This document shows, piece by piece, positions 1 to 5,481 of a stretch of DNA of 5,481 nt. A model generated the notes under the pieces. It was not told the origin of the DNA, ran no database searches, and saw only the letters and a program-made list of their open reading frames with translations. Each line of letters starts with the position of its first letter. The stretch's first letter is position 1. The translations under genes were made by a program, and so were the position numbers. Source of the DNA: Acidobacteriota bacterium (GTDB taxonomy: Bacteria > Acidobacteriota > Terriglobia > Terriglobales > Acidobacteriaceae); the NCBI GenBank assembly GCA_021819255.1, contig JAKART010000190.1:1-5481 (forward strand), read 5' to 3'.

Positions 1-65
1 ATGGAGAGAAGGGCGTCGTCGAGATTGAGTCGACGTGGACGTATGCGGGACGGCAGAGATCGTAG
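1..65 (+). CDS. Probable C-terminal tail of an upstream gene (partial)
   Basis: The third forward frame is open from the left edge and ends at a TAG at 63-65. It gives 20 residues that read like real protein (GEKGVVEIESTWTYAGRQRS), and most codons end in G or C, as in the other genes here. The overlapping first frame, which begins with ATG at base 1, gives an arginine-rich, low-complexity product and is less credible. The family cannot be named from so short a tail. A palindromic repeat begins about 20 nt after the stop, a usual position for a 3'-flanking repeat. The call is an inference from composition. Confidence 0.4.
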   Translation, partial: GEKGVVEIESTWTYAGRQRS

Positions 66-86
66 GCGGCGTTGGCATCCTGCGAA

Positions 87-115
87 CCCACATCTCAAAA
101 GGCGCGAGATGTGGG
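87..115. repeat. Palindromic intergenic repeat (10-bp stem, 9-nt loop)
   Basis: The arms cccacatctc (87-96) and gagatgtggg (106-115) are perfect reverse complements around the loop aaaaggcgc, and ggcaccc follows. As DNA it is an inverted repeat, and as RNA a stable hairpin. No T-run follows, so it is not a classic intrinsic terminator. From memory, very similar elements (catctc, A-rich loop, gagatgtggggcaccc) are scattered between genes in Terriglobia genomes; this could not be searched. It lies between a probable gene end (65) and the start at 299. The rest of 116-298 shows no gene on either strand. Confidence 0.6.
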
Positions 116-282
116 GCACCCAGTTTGGGAGGGGAACGTGGAGCGTGGGCGGGTACGAAGAGCGAGACCGGTTGAGATTTGGGCCACCCGCCCGGGTCAC
201 GTACGAGGATCGGTCGCGGGCCGCAAACTCTACTGCCGACTTCCCGGCAACCTTTTCGTGTCCTACGCTAGTCTGTTACAAG

Positions 283-288
283 AAGGAG
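283..288 (+). promoter_or_regulatory. Shine-Dalgarno sequence for the 299-1078 gene
   Basis: AAGGAG lies 10 nt before the ATG at 299 and fixes this start. It is the only clear ribosome-binding site in the window: neither ppc nor the transposase gene has one. No convincing -35/-10 pair was found upstream. Confidence 0.75.
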
Positions 289-298
289 AGAATTCTTC

Positions 299-1078
299 AT
301 GCAAAATGGACCGAAGATCGCCATCGCCGTCACCAGCGTGATGGTGCTGATGGTAGGCGTACGCGTGGGCTTGATCTACCGGGCGAATCATGAGGCCGGG
401 CCGGTCCACAAGAATCCCTACGCGGACATTCCTGTGAATCCTGACGATAACGTCTTCCTGCGCAAGAAGTATCCGGACTCGCTGGCCGACCAGCGCTCCC
501 TGATCGGCCAGACGGTGTGGGTGAGCGCCGGCGGGCAACTGGCCTACTACCTCGACCACGGCAATCATGTCGACTACGCCAAGCCGGTGGGCAATCTTCT
601 GGGCGCCACGCCGCTGCTCATCAAAGGCGTGTTCCAAGAGAAGGCTCCCGCCTCCGGACTCGCGGTCTTCCGCATCCCGGCGGGCGAGCGTCAGGTGTTA
701 CTGGCCTTCACCCTGCCCGCATCCTCTGATCCTAAAACCCTCTATGCGACCCCGGTGGGCGACTTCAGCAACGGCAGCTACAACTTCGTCAACGATAACG
801 TCTTCTTCTACGACGACCCGCACAAGCTGTATAGCTTTTGGGGTCCGGCGATGTGGTCCGCCATCGACAAACACCAGGCCGTTTTGGGCATGAGCGAGAA
901 CCAGGCCATGATGTCGCTGGGTGAAGTGACCACCCCGGACTCGAACAACCTCGGCAACCGCACGGTTCTTTTTGACAACAACGGCCATCCGATTCGCATC
1001 GTCTTTGTCAATGACAAGGCGGTGACGATTACGCCCGTGCCTGTGGCGGGCCAGAGTGCGGCGCCTGCCTCCAAATAA
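299..1078 (+). CDS. Membrane-tethered hypothetical protein, BamE/SmpA-like C-terminal pattern
   Basis: The function is unknown. The 259-residue product begins with a short Asn/Lys-containing tip and one hydrophobic segment (about residues 7-27, interrupted by Arg22). No lipobox or clear signal-peptidase site follows, so it is probably an uncleaved anchor with the rest outside the cytoplasm. Residues 60-140 contain beta-rich stretches such as GQTVWVSAGGQLAYY. Residues 165-185 carry the aromatic segment VFFYDDPHKLYSFWGP. Residues 188-245 (AIDKHQAVLGMSENQAMMSLGE, then NRTVLFDNNGHPIRIVFVNDKAVTI) follow the pattern of BamE/SmpA-type domains: G-M-x2-x-Q-A, then LG, then strands ending in a short turn. 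This is pattern resemblance only. The start is set by AAGGAG at 283-288. The gene is convergent with ppc and shares no operon with it. I recall similar proteins in acidobacteria, but could not check this. The reading frame is certain; the role is not. Confidence 0.85.
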   Translation: MQNGPKIAIAVTSVMVLMVGVRVGLIYRANHEAGPVHKNPYADIPVNPDDNVFLRKKYPDSLADQRSLIGQTVWVSAGGQLAYYLDHGNHVDYAKPVGNLLGATPLLIKGVFQEKAPASGLAVFRIPAGERQVLLAFTLPASSDPKTLYATPVGDFSNGSYNFVNDNVFFYDDPHKLYSFWGPAMWSAIDKHQAVLGMSENQAMMSLGEVTTPDSNNLGNRTVLFDNNGHPIRIVFVNDKAVTITPVPVAGQSAAPASK

Positions 1079-1121
1079 CGCAACCGCGGCGCGCCGTCTC
1101 TTTGCTCCGGTCCGAAGCCCG

Positions 1122-1173
1122 ATCCTGCCCGCCGGGCCGGAAAGCCAAATCCTGCCTGCCGGGCCGGAAAGCC
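1122..1173. repeat. Imperfect tandem repeat between convergent genes
   Basis: Two 25-nt copies (1122-1146 and 1149-1173) differ at one base (C1130 versus T1157) and repeat with a 27-bp period. Each contains gccgggccggaaagcc. A degenerate partial copy may precede them (about 1107-1120). The second copy runs into the perfect palindrome gccgggcccggc (1171-1182), and another palindrome, cggcgcgccg, lies at 1087-1096. All of this falls in the 120-bp gap between the stop codons of two convergent genes, where transcription must end from both sides. No T-run accompanies the stems, so an intrinsic terminator is not shown. No gene is seen in this gap. Confidence 0.7.
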
Positions 1174-1198
1174 GGGCCCGGCCTTCACCCCCAGGCTC

Positions 1199-4165
1199 TC
1201 ACCCGGTGTTCCTCAGCCCGGCGCTGATTCCATTGATTGTGGCCGTAATGGCGCGATCCAGCTCTTCACTCTTCTCCCCGGCGCGCTTGCGCCGCAGCAG
1301 CTCCAGTTGCAGCAGGCTGAGCGGGTCCACATACGGGTTGCGCAGCCGGATGGAGTGCGCCAGCATCTGATTGTTCTCCAGCAGTTCGGTCTGCTGCTCC
1401 ACCGCCAGCACCATCCGCCGGGTGCGTTCGAACTCCACCTCCAGCATGTTGAACACCCGCTCCCGCAGCGCCTCGTCGGCCACCAGCATGGAGTACTGTT
1501 TGGCGATTCCCATGTCCGCCTTGGCCATGGCAATCTCCACATTCTGCAGGATCTCCAGAAACAGGGGCAGCCCTCGCGCCATCTCTTGCAGCAGCGCCAT
1601 GCCGTTCTCATGGAGCCGGGTGTACTCCTCCAGGGCGTGGCCTACCCCAAAGTACGCCGGCACCACGTGCCGGGACTGCATCCACCCAAACACCCAGGGA
1701 ATCGCCCGCAGGTCTGCCAGCCGGCGTTGCTTGGCCGATGCTCCCGAGGCGCTCGCATCCATGCGCTTGGCCGGCCGCGAACCGATCCTGGCGTGCTCCA
1801 GCTCGGCTACCGGCGTGGCCTGCTCAAAGTAGGCGTAGACATCGGGATTCTCCAGCAGATGCTCGGTGTAGAAGGCCAGCGCGAGGGCGGAGATCTCCTC
1901 CATCGCCGCCTCCCACTCGGGCAGAATCTCGCCGCTGAGCCGCAGTTTCCGGGCCGCGCTCGCGGCTTCACCCTCCCCGGCTCCCCGAGGCCGAATGTCC
2001 GGCCGGGCCAGCGCCTCCAGCGCCGCGGCGATCATCAGCTCCAGGTTGCGCTCCGCCAGCACCACGTCGCTGTACTTCCAGTTCAGCACCTCGCCCTGCT
2101 CGGTGATGCGCAGCTCACCGTTGAAGCTGTCCAGAGGCTGGGCAAAGATGGCTCCATGGGTGGGGCCTCCGCCGCGTCCCACGGTGCCGCCGCGGCCGTG
2201 GAACAGGCGCAGGTTGACGCCACACTCCCGGGCCACGACGTGCAGCGCTCGATGCGCCTTCCATATCTCCCAGGTGCTGGTGATCATGCCTCCGTCTTTG
2301 TTGGAATCCGAGTAGCCCAGCATCATCTCCTGGCGTCCTCCCCAGGCCTTCAGCAGCGGCTTGTAGACCTCGGAGGTCCAAAGCTCCCGGCAAACCTCCG
2401 GCGCCCGGCGCAAGTCTTCGATGGACTCGAACAGCAGCACCGGCTGCAGACCGGGATCCCGCTCTCCGTTGGCGCAGGTTCCGCCCTCCACGGCTACTCC
2501 ACCCATGCGGGCCAGCTCCAGCACCGTCAGCGCATCCTCCACGCAGGCCGCGCCGGAGACGACATACTGGGCGATGGTGGCCGGCAGGTTCTGCTTGAGT
2601 TCCGCAAGAGAGCGGAAGGTAGCCAGAACCTCCTGAGTCTGCGCGCTCAGCTCCACTGCTTGCTCCCGGTCGGTGGCTCCGGCCTCGCCGGCGCGGATCT
2701 GCGCTGCGCCGGTTAGGTCCTTCTGAAGGCCATCTGCGGCCACTGTCTGAGAACTTGCCTTCAACTCCGCCAGCGCCGCCTGATGCACGCGCGCATGTTG
2801 GCGAATATCCAACGTCTGCAGATGGAGGCCGAAGGTCCGCACGGTCAGCAGCAGCGGATCCACAAAGTGCTCCGCCAGCCGCCGGCCCCGGTTCAGCGCC
2901 AGAGACTCGCGCAGCAACGTCAGATCCTCGATCAGCTCTTGGGCCTTTTGATAGCGGGGCAAGCTGGACTCCAGCGGCAGCGCCAGGCCACGATGCATGG
3001 ACACGGCCTGCAGCCCGCCCAGCCGCAGCTTCATGCAGGCAATCTGCATCCGCACGGCCTCGTTGGGGAAGCGGTCAAACGGCGTAGCGTCTCCGTTGGC
3101 CCGCAGCATCTCCGTGTACTGGGCCAGGCGACGGCGCAGCTCGACGGAGATGGGCGCCTGACGGGTGGAAGAGGCCAACTGGTTGAACAGTTCGGTCAAC
3201 TTCGTCACATAGTAGTCGTGCGCCAGTTCGCGGGAGAGCGCCAGCGACTCCCGGGTGGCCTTGGCCGTCACAAACGGATTGCCGTCGCGGTCGCCGCCAA
3301 TCCAGGAGCCGAATCGCACCAGAATCGGCAGATCGGCCAACTGAGTCGGCTCCGGCGCGGGGAACTCCGCGTCCAGGGCGCTGGCGATCTCCGCATACAG
3401 CACCGGAATGGTGGCGAACAGGGACGCCTCATAGTAATCCAGCGCCATGTTCACCTCGTCGCGCACCGTCGGCCGTTCATGGCGCACCTCATCGGTCTGC
3501 CACAGAGCGGTGATCTCCGCCAGCAGCGCCGCCTCCAGAGCTTCCAGCTCCGTCACCGGAAGAGGGATGGAGTCCAGCGTTTCCAGCAGGTCGGAGATGC
3601 TGCGCCGCTTGAACATGACGCTGCGCCGGGCTACCTCCGTGGGATGCGCGGTGAAGACAGGCGTGATGCAGATCCGCTCCAGCAGCGTCATCACGAGCTC
3701 GCGCGAGAACCCCGCCGCGCGCAGCCGGCGCAGCGTCCCGCGCAGGCTGCCGCGCTGGGGCTGGGACTCCACGTTCAGCAGAGCCGAGCGCCGCCGCCGC
3801 TTGCGATGGTTGGTCTCCGCCAGGTTGATCAGTTCAAAGTAGAAGGCGAAGGCCCGCGCCAGAAAGAAGGCTGTCCGGGCATCCAGCGCGATCTCCTTGA
3901 CCAGCGACTGCGCCTGTTCCAGGTGGCTTCCCGCCGCCTCCACATCACCCTTGGCATCGGCCTGGCGGCGCGCAATGGCGATCCGCCGCAGGCTCTCCAC
4001 GGCTCCAAACAGCTCATCTCCGGGCTGCTCGCGCAACACCTGTCCAAGCAGCGATCCCAAAGACCGCACATCGCGCCGTAACGGAGCCTCCTTGGCGGGG
4101 CTGGTTCGGGCTTCAAGTTCTGCAAGACGTTCAGGCCAACAGGAGGGGGTCCAAAGAGAAGGCAT
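1199..4165 (-). CDS. ppc: Phosphoenolpyruvate carboxylase
   Basis: A cytosolic enzyme that carboxylates phosphoenolpyruvate with bicarbonate to oxaloacetate and phosphate, refilling the TCA cycle. The 988-residue frame is intact and carries the family signatures in order: LGSLLGQVLREQ (36-47), TAHPTE (172-177, catalytic His174), FGSWIGGDRDGNP (285-297), LDIRQ (452-456, Arg455), LLFE (577-580, metal ligand Glu580), GYSDSNKDGG (617-626, metal ligand Asp620, Lys623), FHGRGGTVGRGGGP (655-668, His656), GSRPAKR (795-801), LRAIPWVFGW (819-828) and the usual end RNTG. By alignment from memory to the E. coli enzyme, the aspartate-inhibitor contacts are kept: Arg664, Lys882, Arg942 and Asn986. It is about 100 residues longer than the 883-residue E. 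coli protein; extra sequence lies near 475-510, 725-740 and 802-815. The start is constrained: an in-frame TAA lies two codons upstream (4172-4174), and family homology begins near residue 29. No Shine-Dalgarno precedes it. It is divergent from the neighbouring transposase. Confidence 0.98.
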   Translation of the reverse strand: MPSLWTPSCWPERLAELEARTSPAKEAPLRRDVRSLGSLLGQVLREQPGDELFGAVESLRRIAIARRQADAKGDVEAAGSHLEQAQSLVKEIALDARTAFFLARAFAFYFELINLAETNHRKRRRRSALLNVESQPQRGSLRGTLRRLRAAGFSRELVMTLLERICITPVFTAHPTEVARRSVMFKRRSISDLLETLDSIPLPVTELEALEAALLAEITALWQTDEVRHERPTVRDEVNMALDYYEASLFATIPVLYAEIASALDAEFPAPEPTQLADLPILVRFGSWIGGDRDGNPFVTAKATRESLALSRELAHDYYVTKLTELFNQLASSTRQAPISVELRRRLAQYTEMLRANGDATPFDRFPNEAVRMQIACMKLRLGGLQAVSMHRGLALPLESSLPRYQKAQELIEDLTLLRESLALNRGRRLAEHFVDPLLLTVRTFGLHLQTLDIRQHARVHQAALAELKASSQTVAADGLQKDLTGAAQIRAGEAGATDREQAVELSAQTQEVLATFRSLAELKQNLPATIAQYVVSGAACVEDALTVLELARMGGVAVEGGTCANGERDPGLQPVLLFESIEDLRRAPEVCRELWTSEVYKPLLKAWGGRQEMMLGYSDSNKDGGMITSTWEIWKAHRALHVVARECGVNLRLFHGRGGTVGRGGGPTHGAIFAQPLDSFNGELRITEQGEVLNWKYSDVVLAERNLELMIAAALEALARPDIRPRGAGEGEAASAARKLRLSGEILPEWEAAMEEISALALAFYTEHLLENPDVYAYFEQATPVAELEHARIGSRPAKRMDASASGASAKQRRLADLRAIPWVFGWMQSRHVVPAYFGVGHALEEYTRLHENGMALLQEMARGLPLFLEILQNVEIAMAKADMGIAKQYSMLVADEALRERVFNMLEVEFERTRRMVLAVEQQTELLENNQMLAHSIRLRNPYVDPLSLLQLELLRRKRAGEKSEELDRAITATINGISAGLRNTG

Positions 4166-4170
4166 AGTTG

Positions 4171-4176
4171 ATTATC
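4171..4176 (-). promoter_or_regulatory. Possible -10 element of ppc, implying a leaderless transcript
   Basis: On the minus strand GATAAT (5 of 6 matches to TATAAT) ends 5 nt before the ppc ATG. A start site the usual 6-7 nt downstream would fall on the start codon. No Shine-Dalgarno lies in the preceding 30 nt, which fits leaderless translation. No good -35 is seen at 16-18 bp spacing, so the promoter may be activator-dependent or the match may be chance. Confidence 0.3.
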
Positions 4177-4272
4177 GCGCAAAGTGCCCATGCGCTTCCC
4201 GCTCGCATCCACTCGGCCCGCTCATCGGAGCTTCTTTGCGCGGCCGGGAGGCTTTCTACGGTAATAATATAC

Positions 4273-4301
4273 TTGACTCATCAGACGATCTCCTGTAATG
4301 T
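4273..4301 (+). promoter_or_regulatory. Putative transposase promoter next to the start codon
   Basis: TTGACT (4273-4278, 5 of 6 matches to the -35 consensus), a 17-bp spacer and TAATGT (4296-4301, 3 of 6 matches, of the TAnnnT type) stand 6 nt before the ATG at 4308. Transcription would start at or next to the ATG. No Shine-Dalgarno is present upstream. The good -35 and exact spacing support the call; the weak -10 lowers it. Confidence 0.45.
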
Positions 4302-4307
4302 ATCTCT

Positions 4308-5282
4308 ATGGTCAAGGAACCCAAGACGCTACAGGATGCAATCCTCTACTTTGCGAATGCGGATAACTGCATTGCCTATCTGGTAGATCGGCGCTGGCCG
4401 AACGGCGTTGTGTGTCCGACGTGCGGGCGTATGGATGCGGCCTATGTCCCCGCGCGTCGGGTGTGGCAGTGCAAGACTCGCCATCCTAGGGCGCAATTTA
4501 GTATCAAGGTCGGGACGATCTTCGAGGATTCCCCAATCAGCCTAGAAAAGTGGCTGCTGGCCATGTGGATGATTGCCAACTGCAAGAACGGCGTAAGCAG
4601 TTGGGAGGTTCATCGGACCATCGGTGTCACTCAAAAGACGGCGTGGTTCATGCTTCACCGTATTCGGCTGGCGATGAACTCCGAAGCCTCGCACAAGATG
4701 GGCAGTGGTGGCCCCGTAGAGGTAGACGAAACCTTTGTTGGCCCGAACCCGCAGAAGACGCACCGCGCCAAGCGCGAAGCCCGTTACAAGGCCCTGAGTG
4801 CGCGGCCAAAGACTCCTGTGATGGGAATGCTAGATCGTGAACTTCGCCAAGTTCGTGCCAAGGTCGTTCCGAACGTGCGGCGCGAAACGTTGCAGAACGA
4901 AATCTTGAGCCAGATCGAAAAGGGATCGAAGGTCTACACCGATAGCGCCCCGGCCTACGATCTCCTCAAAGCGCAGGATTACATCCACGAGGCCGTCAAC
5001 CACGTTGAAGAATATGTACGTGGCAACGTCCACACGCAGGGAATTGAAAACTTTTGGTCCCTGCTCAAGCGTGGGCTTCGCGGTACCTATGTGGCTGTCG
5101 AACCCTTCCACCTCGACCGTTACGTCGGGGAGCAGGTTTACCGGTACAACAACAGAGCTACGAGAGATAACCCGTTGAACGATTCTGACCGCCTTGCACT
5201 CGCGGTCACGCAAATCGTAGGCAAGCGCCTCACCTATGCGGAGTTGACGGGGAAGGAGCTGAAATTACCGGAAACTCTCTAA
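4308..5282 (+). CDS. IS1595-family transposase (ISXO2-like DDE domain)
   Basis: A DDE-type transposase that cuts and joins the ends of its insertion sequence. The 324-residue frame is intact and close to full family length. Domains in order: N-terminal segment KTLQDAILYFANADN; a zinc ribbon with Cys36-x2-Cys39 and Cys55-x3-His59 (CPTCG and CKTRH), followed by FSIKVGTIFEDSPI; a helix-turn-helix region (about 78-122, including KNGVSSWEVHRTIGVTQKTA); then the ISXO2-like catalytic domain. The catalytic residues are Asp140 (VEVDETFVG), Asp212 (YTDSAPAY) and Glu247 (HTQGIENFWSLLKRG), with Lys254 seven residues after the Glu. The C-terminal part has VEPFHLDRYVGEQVYRYNNR. The start is limited by an in-frame TAA at 4296-4298; the next Met is residue 42, inside the zinc ribbon. 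No Shine-Dalgarno is seen. Base composition is visibly less GC-rich than in ppc. Its stop codon overlaps that of the small convergent gene. The subgroup within the family was not determined. Confidence 0.96.
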   Translation: MVKEPKTLQDAILYFANADNCIAYLVDRRWPNGVVCPTCGRMDAAYVPARRVWQCKTRHPRAQFSIKVGTIFEDSPISLEKWLLAMWMIANCKNGVSSWEVHRTIGVTQKTAWFMLHRIRLAMNSEASHKMGSGGPVEVDETFVGPNPQKTHRAKREARYKALSARPKTPVMGMLDRELRQVRAKVVPNVRRETLQNEILSQIEKGSKVYTDSAPAYDLLKAQDYIHEAVNHVEEYVRGNVHTQGIENFWSLLKRGLRGTYVAVEPFHLDRYVGEQVYRYNNRATRDNPLNDSDRLALAVTQIVGKRLTYAELTGKELKLPETL

Positions 5283-5481
5283 GCGGAAGGCTCAGAGACA
5301 AGGCCGAGGGAAGCGGAAGCCTGCTTAGGTTTTCGCTTCAACCCGCGCTTCGGGCCACGCCGTTTGGAATTAGCGTCAACCTGGGCGCGGTACTCTGCTT
5401 CACGGCGCTGCATCTCTTCATGCGATAAGGACAAAACGGCGTTCACTAAATTGGTGAACGCCGTGTATTCAGCAGAGGGCT
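5279..5481 (-). CDS. Small basic protein convergent with the transposase (partial, N-terminus outside window)
   Basis: The minus-strand frame is open from the right edge (first full codon at 5479) to a TAG at 5281-5279, giving 66 visible residues. It begins PSAEYTAFTNLVNAVLSLS, then a likely charged helix HEEMQRREAEYRAQVDA (visible residues 20-36), then a very basic tract KRRGPKRGLKRKPK (39-52), and ends in an Ala/Ser-rich tail. The order 'FxxLVxxVLxLxxEExxxR' followed by a Lys/Arg tail recalls small uncharacterised proteins I remember next to IS1595-type transposases; no search was possible. Its TAG and the transposase TAA share two base pairs, tail to tail, suggesting the two genes travel as a unit. 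Possible roles (inference): a DNA-binding accessory to or regulator of transposition, or a passenger gene. The sensible residue pattern and the exact stop overlap argue against a chance frame. Confidence 0.7.
   Translation of the reverse strand, partial: PSAEYTAFTNLVNAVLSLSHEEMQRREAEYRAQVDANSKRRGPKRGLKRKPKQASASLGLVSEPSA
5436..5464 (-). other. Perfect 11-bp hairpin inside the small gene, terminator-like on the minus strand
   Basis: acggcgttcac (5436-5446) and gtgaacgccgt (5454-5464) are perfect reverse complements around a 7-nt loop. Read on the minus strand, the stem is followed by TTTG, giving a four-U run with the last stem base, which resembles a weak intrinsic terminator or attenuator. 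It lies within the codons for TAFTNLVNAV. Its role is not established; it could also be an IS-internal protein-binding site. Confidence 0.45.

Larger units (their letters stand above)
4273..5481. mobile_element. IS1595-family insertion sequence (minimal extent, right end outside window)
   Basis: The minimal element comprises the transposase, its promoter-like sequence and probably the small convergent gene. The left boundary must lie in 4166-4307. The sequence changes from GC-rich to AT-rich near 4255-4265, which may be close to the end, but no terminal inverted repeat could be recognised because the partner end lies beyond 5481. Target duplication (about 8 bp in this family, from memory) cannot be tested either. 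The transposase is intact, so the copy may be active or recent. It sits directly upstream of ppc in divergent orientation. Confidence 0.75.

Noticed and set aside
172..200. TTGAGA as a -35 element for the 299-1078 gene
   Set aside because: No acceptable -10 hexamer lies 16-18 bp downstream.
1..393. 130-codon plus-strand frame starting with ATG at base 1
   Set aside because: The product is arginine-rich and low in complexity, crosses the palindromic repeat and overlaps the well-supported gene at 299; another frame gives a more protein-like tail at 3-65.
1307..2716. Long plus-strand frame (469 codons) antisense to ppc
   Set aside because: It lies wholly inside ppc on the opposite strand, its product is rich in Gln/His/Arg/Gly as expected from reading GC-rich codons backward, and ppc motifs are unambiguous there.
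2783..4081. Second long plus-strand frame (432 codons) antisense to ppc
   Set aside because: Same reason: a shadow of the ppc codon bias, with no recognisable domain.
3829..4212. Minus-strand frame starting upstream of the ppc ATG
   Set aside because: It is in a different frame from ppc, overlaps its N-terminal coding region and gives an unrecognisable product.
4830..5213. Minus-strand frame of 127 codons inside the transposase gene
   Set aside because: It is antisense to conserved catalytic-domain codons with no domain of its own; the small gene at 5279-5481 is a separate frame and is retained.
5281..5319. Direct repeat aagcggaag at 5281-5289 and 5311-5319
   Set aside because: Only 9 bp, 30 bp apart, and explained by similar Ala/Ser codons in the small gene's tail.
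4166..5481. Terminal inverted repeats and target duplication of the IS
   Set aside because: No convincing matching arms were found between 4166-4307 and 5283-5481; the right end is probably outside the window.
1..5481. CRISPR array, tRNA, rRNA or riboswitch
   Set aside because: No regularly spaced repeats, no cloverleaf or rRNA segments and no recognisable riboswitch core were seen on either strand.

Overview
The window looks like a GC-rich bacterial chromosome segment, most plausibly from an acidobacterium of the Terriglobia type. That placement is an inference from three things: the style of the PEP carboxylase, a tethered hypothetical protein that resembles acidobacterial proteins I remember, and a palindromic intergenic repeat of a kind I associate with those genomes. 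No rRNA or other marker gene is present to confirm it.

Layout: (1) 1-65 probably holds the last 20 codons of an upstream plus-strand gene. It is followed by gene-free DNA to 298 with a 10-bp-stem palindromic repeat (87-115) and a good Shine-Dalgarno sequence. (2) 299-1078 (+) encodes a 259-residue membrane-tethered protein of unknown function. (3) 1079-1198 is a very GC-rich gap between convergent genes, with an imperfect 27-bp-period tandem repeat. (4) 1199-4165 (-) is an intact, full-length phosphoenolpyruvate carboxylase gene (ppc). (5) 4166-4307 is the divergent intergenic region between ppc and a transposase. It holds -10-like hexamers only 5-6 nt before each start codon, and neither gene has a Shine-Dalgarno sequence. 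(6) 4308-5282 (+) is an intact IS1595-family (ISXO2-like) transposase. (7) 5279-5481 (-) is the C-terminal part of a small, strongly basic protein running off the right edge. Its stop codon overlaps that of the transposase, and it contains a perfect 11-bp hairpin.

How the parts relate: ppc is a housekeeping anaplerotic gene (PEP + bicarbonate to oxaloacetate) with catalytic and aspartate-inhibition residues conserved. The tethered protein is convergent to it and shares no transcription unit. The transposase and the small convergent gene probably form one insertion sequence, or an IS with a passenger gene, that landed just upstream of ppc. Its right end lies outside the window, and no terminal repeats could be identified. 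The least explained parts are the small basic convergent gene with its internal hairpin and the possibly leaderless divergent promoters.
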